A DNA stretch of 64,000 nt. It comes from Biomphalaria glabrata (Eukaryota > Mollusca > Gastropoda > Planorbidae). The notes under the pieces were generated by a model. That model was given only the letters and a program-made list of their open reading frames with translations, was not told where the DNA came from and did no database searches. Positions 58,348-64,000 of the stretch are shown here, in pieces (position 1 is the first letter of the stretch; each line of letters begins with the position of its first letter). The stretch is taken from assembly GCF_947242115.1 (NCBI RefSeq), contig NC_074715.1, forward strand, positions 52,144,080 through 52,208,079. Direction: 5' to 3'. The translations under genes and the position numbers were made by a program.

Positions 58348-60820
58348 TAGGGGTGCACCGGATAGTACTTTTTGATATCCGGCCGGAGCCGGATATGACC
58401 GGATAGTAAAATTTGATATTCGGCCGGGGCCGGAGCCGGATACCTAAGTGTCTTGTTAATAGCTTGTGTTGCTGAACATTTTACGAAACTGTTAAATAAC
58501 ATACCTATATTGGTTGGTTTTATTTTTTTTCCTTTGATATACCTTATTGTTTTAAACTCTGTTACTGATTGATTTATTCAAGCTTAACAGTATTTCTAAA
58601 AATCTGTATAGCATGAGTGTGTCTGTGTGTATGTACGATGCCACCAACTGTAAAGGATGTGTGTAGGAAGGTCAATGTAAATAATGTTAGTATATATTTA
58701 ACTAGTTACTAATGTAAATCTCTCATAAGTAAATTGCAATCTGCCTTGTATAGTGGTCGGATGTATGTGTTCATGAATTTCAGACCAACAACCTGGTCAG
58801 ATATACCTAGTGAGGTTACACATGTAGTCCTAGTGTAGTGTGTATAGTTGTTTGTGTTAACCATCACGCATTGTTTTTTCCTTGAGCATACGTACGCAAT
58901 AGAGTTGGGTGTCAGTCAAAAAAGATAACACATTGGCATGGTCAGTCAAGCATATAGATAAATTATACCCGTCCACTAGTTAGAGGTCAAGGGTTGTTTT
59001 TTTTTACACTCCAGCATATTGTTTCTTTGTTTGCTAGATCTAACTGCGGTACTATTATTCAATTTATTTTATGCGATTTTAAAATTTACTGTAAGGTTTT
59101 CCGTTATTTATTAAGTCAAAAGAATTAAACAATGAAATTAGCTTTCTTTCTAAAGGTTTTAATACAAGGCAAAAAAAAAATACACACACGCAAACATGCA
59201 CATCTTTGTTTTATTTTATTGTGCAAAGAACGTACGTAAGAAACATTAAATGCAAAGAACGTATGTTAGAAAAAGCTTCCTTAATTATTACTTATTAATT
59301 ATTTTATTCGTGGTTTCAGTAACTGTTACAAAAGGGAACGATAGTAAGCCTATGGATGTCAAGTGTGTAAAAGTCGTCCTAGCCTGATACACAGTGGCTA
59401 AGTACGCATCTAAAGTAAAAAAATTTAGTAATAACAGGGAGTTAATTGACTGTCACAAATTATTAAGAATATTGTTATCAAATCAAGACACTTAACTGCA
59501 GGAGTAATATTCAAGTTAACACGTTAGAAAAATATTTATTGACAGTGTAATATCTTTGTTAGCACGTTGTGTTTTTTTCATTCTGGCTTAAAAAAATGAT
59601 CAATGTCTATCAATACATTGGGTGTCAAGGACCAAAGAAATAAAGAGTAGGGGGTGTTTAGCTCTCCGTTTCAAGATATAGCTCTGGTCGTGTCTTCTAC
59701 AAAATAATTAGTTACTGGCTTACTGGGCTATATAATCGCGCGGTTTGTGTTCTGTGTAGCTAAAGGTCTCTCGTTTAGGTGCGTGTGATCTTTAGTCCAG
59801 CTTACTAATTGAGATTTATGTTCAAGTAACTCGGCACACTTGAAAAGGTGTGGCCTCTAGCCCAACCACGTGATTAAGATTTTTCTCCAAATAAGCATAC
59901 TCTTTGTCCGGATACCCGTGTAGATGTTAGGCTTGAAGTCCAGTCCACTCCCCCCCCCCCCCAATTAAGATTAGCTATTAAGTAAACAAACATAGTTCCC
60001 TCGTGTGACCTCTAGAGAGTGCTTACGTCCATCGTATCTTACTTGGGGTCACCTGTCAATCAATGAACTCAATGGGATGGACTAAACAAATAAAAGGGGG
60101 AGGGTGTTGTTCATCTGGAAATATACCTGGTTACCTTAGAGGTGTGGCTCTTGTAGTCCAGCCCCCCTAATAAAGATTAACTACTAAATAAACAAACTCA
60201 GTTCCCTCGAAAGGTGTAACCTCTAGAGAGTGTCAATACGCTGACAGTAAACTTACGTCCATCGTATTGAACTTGTGGTCACCTACCTATTAAAAAAAAC
60301 TTAATGTGATGGACTAAACAAATAAAAGGGGTGGGAGTTGTTCATCTCTACCTCTGGAGATATACCCGCACAGCTAGACAGACGTCTGGTCAACATGACG
60401 TAGTCAAGGAATGTAGCATTTTAACATGTTAACTAACCTACTCAAAGGTCGAGACAAATTGAAAAAAAGTGTCAGCCATTGCTGCTCAGTATTTAAAGCG
60501 CATTTATGATGTAAAGTTTCATTTCATTTATAATAAGTTATTAACACGCCTTGTCTTTATAATAAACGATGTTTGGTGCATTATTCATAATGGCCCTATT
60601 TTTAAGCACATTATTTTGTTTTAATATAAACATTAATACATTCTACAACAGACATTAATGGAACGAGGTCCACTTTATGCATATTAAATATGTGTATTTT
60701 TTACTATCCGGTTTACTATCCGGTAGTGATATCCGACCGGAGCCGAATAGCACCGGATAGTAAAAAACGCCGGATATTCGGCAGAAGCCGGAGCCGGAGC
60801 GACTATCCGGTGCACCCCTA
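58348..60820. mobile_element. 2.47-kb non-autonomous hAT with perfect TSD
   Basis: Inverted ends share 19 identical bases, TAGGGGTGCACCGGATAGT, flanked by the perfect 8-base repeat CTTCAAAT (58340-58347 and 60821-60828). Subterminal regions carry clustered GGAGCCGGA and CCGGATA motifs, likely transposase sites. No open frame over 60 codons, so non-autonomous. Inside, a block of about 190 bp is present twice (about 59962-60128 and 60170-60365; shared GATGGACTAAACAAATAAAA). Confidence 0.88.
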
Positions 60821-60944
60821 CTTCAAATACTGATTATTTCAGTAAAAAGAGCAGGGCAGCAAAGATTATGATTACTGTGAAAACTGTCCTCGTTTAATGT
60901 TAGTGAAAAGCCCTTGATTATGTTTTATCATGCTCACATCTGCA

Positions 60945-61150
60945 CTATTTTAAGTTTCAACATCACTGCCTGGTATGGCAATCTGAACATTCAAAATAAA
61001 CTCCATAGAATCCTACATGCTGCTGCTAAGCCAAAAGAAAAAAAAACCATTTGGACAGCTCTTTGAGACAAACATCCATAAAAAAGCTAAAAAGATTCTA
61101 GAAAGAGATACAAGACACTGAAAGCAAAGACAAACAGACACAAAAACTCT
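60945..61150 (+). mobile_element. LINE ORF2 fragment
   Basis: Plus strand encodes FNITAWYGNLNIQNKLHRIL, AAAKPKE and QLFETNIHKKAKKILERDTR, a post-RT region typical of CR1/RTE-type LINEs in animals. About two breaks. Confidence 0.6.
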
Positions 61151-61182
61151 TTACGGACAATTAAAGATTATTACTATTATTA

Positions 61183-61512
61183 TGTTATGACCATAGACAT
61201 ACATAAATATAGACTGGCCGAAGGAAGTAACTTCATGTAACTTGAAAACATGTATATCTATTGTATTCGGATTTCCGAATTATGAAAAGTTGCATGATCT
61301 TCATTCTTAGAGATTAAACAAAACCACACTGCCTCCTTATTTACAATATATATATATATAGGTGTGTGGCTGAAATAGATATGAATACTTAACTTTTATA
61401 CTGCTCATAAATGCAGTATAATAAAGTACACAAAATTGCAAGTCACAAATTTTCGTTTCATAAAACTCTTTAATCGGCCAGTCTATATTTATTTATGTCT
61501 ATGGTTATGACA
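61183..61512. mobile_element. Foldback element with 39-bp arms
   Basis: Left arm TGTTATGACCATAGACATAC...GACTGGCCGA (61183-61221) and inverted right arm TCGGCCAGTCTATATTTATT...GGTTATGACA (61474-61512). 330 bp, non-coding. A partial third arm (CAGGCCAGTCTATATATA) lies at about 61905. Confidence 0.7.
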
Positions 61513-62404
61513 TGATTAGAATTTAGTATTTGTTTCGGAAATAATGGGAAAGTTTTACTTAGCGCCAAGTGACGTGACAGATCTTTAAAAACAAGAACGC
61601 TCTAAGTGACGCTAGAAACACCACGTCTTTTGAAGATACAGACGGCTAATAACGAAGGACATTGGACGGATCCCTTTTTTTCAGTATTAAAAGTGTTTAT
61701 TTTGATAACACTCGAGTCGACTACCAAATTTGATTGTTTCGGTGTTTACTGAGTTGGTAAAGGTTACCTCCTTCTTACTTCATTATTTGGATTTGACACG
61801 GCGGAAGAGCCATACCAATTATTATTAGGGTTTATTGAAAGAATTTCTACACATCAAATAAGAACAAATAAGAACATAAAACTAAAATGTTATTGGACCT
61901 TAGTCAGGCCAGTCTATATATAACATTTTGTACGTCGCCTAACCATGCAGGACACGCACGCACACAGACTCTCTAACCCTTGATGAAAAAGTCATGGAAA
62001 GATAACTTTTTTATTTCTGCAAGTTGGACTAGAGTTACCCCACGTAACTTTCGCTGCGACAGAGAGAAAAAAAAAAAGAGAGAGGAGGGAGAACAAGTTA
62101 TCTTCTCTTCTCTGTATATATATTTCTCTACGTCGCCTAACCATGCGGGATACCACGCGCGCACACCATTCACTAAATAGCGGGGTATGCTACGCGCGGG
62201 ACGTTTGTTATAGAATATCTCAACTCAAGAAAACATTAGGAAGCTGAAACAGACAAAAAAAAACTAGAGCAGTGAGATTTATAACAAACGAATATTAACA
62301 TTTCAATAGAGAAACACCTTTAGTAAAATCACTAAATTAAGAAAGCCTTCTGGATAAAAGACTTAAAAGAAAAGTAGCAATTATGCATAAACACTGAACC
62401 ATAA
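61513..62404. other. Intergenic, low-copy with a local duplication
   Basis: TACGTCGCCTAACCATGCRGG appears at about 61931 and 62130. The segment near 62175 (TAGCGGGGTATGCTACGC) resembles 4204 (TAGCGGCGTATGCTACGC), suggesting another dispersed repeat. No gene seen. Confidence 0.45.
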
Positions 62405-62500
62405 TCTTTGAAAACAAAAACAAAATTTAATAAAATACTCAGAAACCACAAATATAAAGGCACATTCCTCGTTCCATATGCAAATACAAATGTACCTTTT
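62405..62500 (+). mobile_element. LINE ORF2 C-terminal scrap, CR1/L2/I-like
   Basis: Plus-strand KGTFLVPYANTNVPFSY-type coding, matching the start of the 31195 LINE piece, then diverging. Confidence 0.55.
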
Positions 62501-62849
62501 TCGTATAAATTTTTTTTTGAAAAACATCATTGGAATCAATATTTCATTCATTGGTACTTTTCCAATGTAACCTTAGGTGCAAATTATATCAATGCGCAAA
62601 TCCATGGATGAACGAATCGTATCAAACTTTCTTTTTCTTTTCTAGTTTCTGAGATCTAAATAGGACGGATGGACGGACAAACAGACAGAAAGACAGACTA
62701 CACAAAATTAATGGTAACTATTCCTTTTTTGCGATTGGCTAACAGATTATCTGATGAAATTTTGAGTGGTCGTCTCTTTGACGTTCGATCAAAGAAATAA
62801 AATGTGCGTAAAAAAGTGTGTTAAAATATTAAATAACTTCATCAAAGCA

Positions 62850-64000
62850 GATAAACAAGCAGGCAAAACGCAGGGGAAAAAAAAAGAAGGGAATACACAA
62901 ACACAACATTTAAACTAGCGGTCAAAACAAAAAAAAATAAAAACACATTCACATTAGATAGAACACATCATTAGTTAATACAGTTATAAACAAGCAGGCT
63001 AAACGCAGGGGGAAGATAAGAGAAGGAAATACACAAACACTACATTTAGACTAGCGGTCAAAACAAAAAAAAATGAAAACATATTCACCTTAGATAGAAC
63101 ACATCATTAGTTAATACAGTTATAAACAAGCAGGCTAAACGCAGGGGGGAAAAAAGGGAATACACAAACACTACATTTAAACTAGCGGTCAAAACAAAAA
63201 AAATAAAAACATATTCACCTTAGATAGAACACATCATTAGTTAATACAGTTATAAACAAGCAGGCTAAACGCAGGGGGAAAAAAAGGGAATACACAAACA
63301 CTACATTTAGACTAGCGGTCAAAACAAAAAAAAATGAAAACACATTCACCTTAGATAGAACACATCATTAGTTAATACAGTTATAAACAAGCAGGCTAAA
63401 CGCAGGGGGAAGATAAGAGAAGGAAATACACAAACACTACATTTAAATTAGCGGTCAAAACAAAAAAAATGAAAACATATTCACCTTAGATAGAACACAT
63501 AAGTTAATACAGTTATAAACAAACATGCTAAACGCAGGGGGAAAAAAAGGGAATACACAAACACTACATTTAGACTAGCGGTCAAAACAAAAAAAAAAAA
63601 TAAAAACATATTCACCTTAGATAGAACACATCATTAGTTAATACAGTTATAAACAAACATGCTAAACGCAGGGGGAAAAAAAGGGAATACACAAACACTA
63701 CATTTAGACTAGCGGTCAAAACAAAAAAAAAAAATGAAAACTTATTCACCTTAGATAGAACACATCATTAGTTAATACAGTTATAAACAAACATGCAAAA
63801 CGCAGGGGAAAATAAGAGAAGGAAATACACAAACACTACATTTAGACTAGCGGTCAAAACAAAAAAAATGAAAACATATTCACCTTAGATAGAACACATC
63901 ATTAGTTAATACAGTTATAAACAAGCAGGCTAAACGCAGGGGGAAATAAGAGAAGGGAATACACAAACACTACATTTAAACTAGCAGTCTGAACAACAAA
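62850..64000. repeat. About 133-bp satellite array, runs off the window
   Basis: About nine units, each with AACGCAGGGG, AATACACAAACACTACATTT, ACTAGCGGTCAAAACAAAAA, ATTCACCTTAGATAGAACAC and TTAATACAGTTATAAACAA. Spacing varies from 129 to 137 bp because of two poly(A) runs. The first unit is the most diverged, as expected at an array edge. Confidence 0.95.

Noticed and set aside
61973-62180. Overlapping 66-codon frames on both strands
   Set aside because: Same segment read both ways, low complexity, no start context or similarity.

Overview
This is animal nuclear DNA with long AT-rich introns, GT..AG splice sites, AATAAA signals and very dense interspersed and tandem repeats. The mix of repeats (at least three tRNA-derived SINE families, 3' ends of LINEs with a TTATC-type tail, and SPIN-like hAT miniatures) together with mollusc-like host proteins points to a gastropod, most likely a freshwater pulmonate of the Planorbidae/Lymnaeidae group. 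That placement is an inference from recalled repeat families and was not checked by search.

Four host genes can be read exon by exon. (1) 2-8925, plus strand: an actin gene lacking only about six N-terminal codons. It has four visible exons, and its third intron carries a 1.56-kb array of a 21-bp repeat. (2) 13844-21371, plus strand: a two-exon gene for a predicted 2387-residue protein. Near its C-terminus are the motif M and the CCHH zinc finger of the DBF4 family (activator subunit of CDC7 kinase). The long N-terminal part is disordered and contains three unrelated in-frame minisatellites. (3) 24047-28089, minus strand: a six-exon ITGB1BP1 (ICAP-1) PTB-domain gene, tail-to-tail with the DBF4-like gene. 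(4) 28723-56682, plus strand: a complete 20-exon RSPH10B gene (MORN-repeat radial spoke head protein, 866 residues), head-to-head with ITGB1BP1 across about 630 bp. Its last intron holds a 4.5-kb, 39-bp satellite with a 1248-bp higher-order period.

The rest is mobile-element debris and tandem repeats. It includes five SPIN-like hAT miniatures, three of them with perfect 8-bp target duplications, and one of these duplicates the splice donor of RSPH10B exon 6. It also includes a 2.47-kb non-autonomous hAT with perfect target duplications (58348-60820), and a 1.6-kb decayed hAT with a GTF2IRD2/ZBED-type transposase fragment and LINE pieces nested in it (30271-31866). There is a tiny piggyBac-like MITE, several LINE 3' ends, and a 133-bp satellite that runs off the right edge. 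No gene is visible after 56682.

The four genes are ordinary unlinked functions (cytoskeleton, replication control, integrin signalling, cilia) and do not form a pathway. No new multi-gene system is evident. The most interesting points are the probable horizontally transferred SPIN-like elements, the splice-site duplication, and the repeat-expanded DBF4-like protein.
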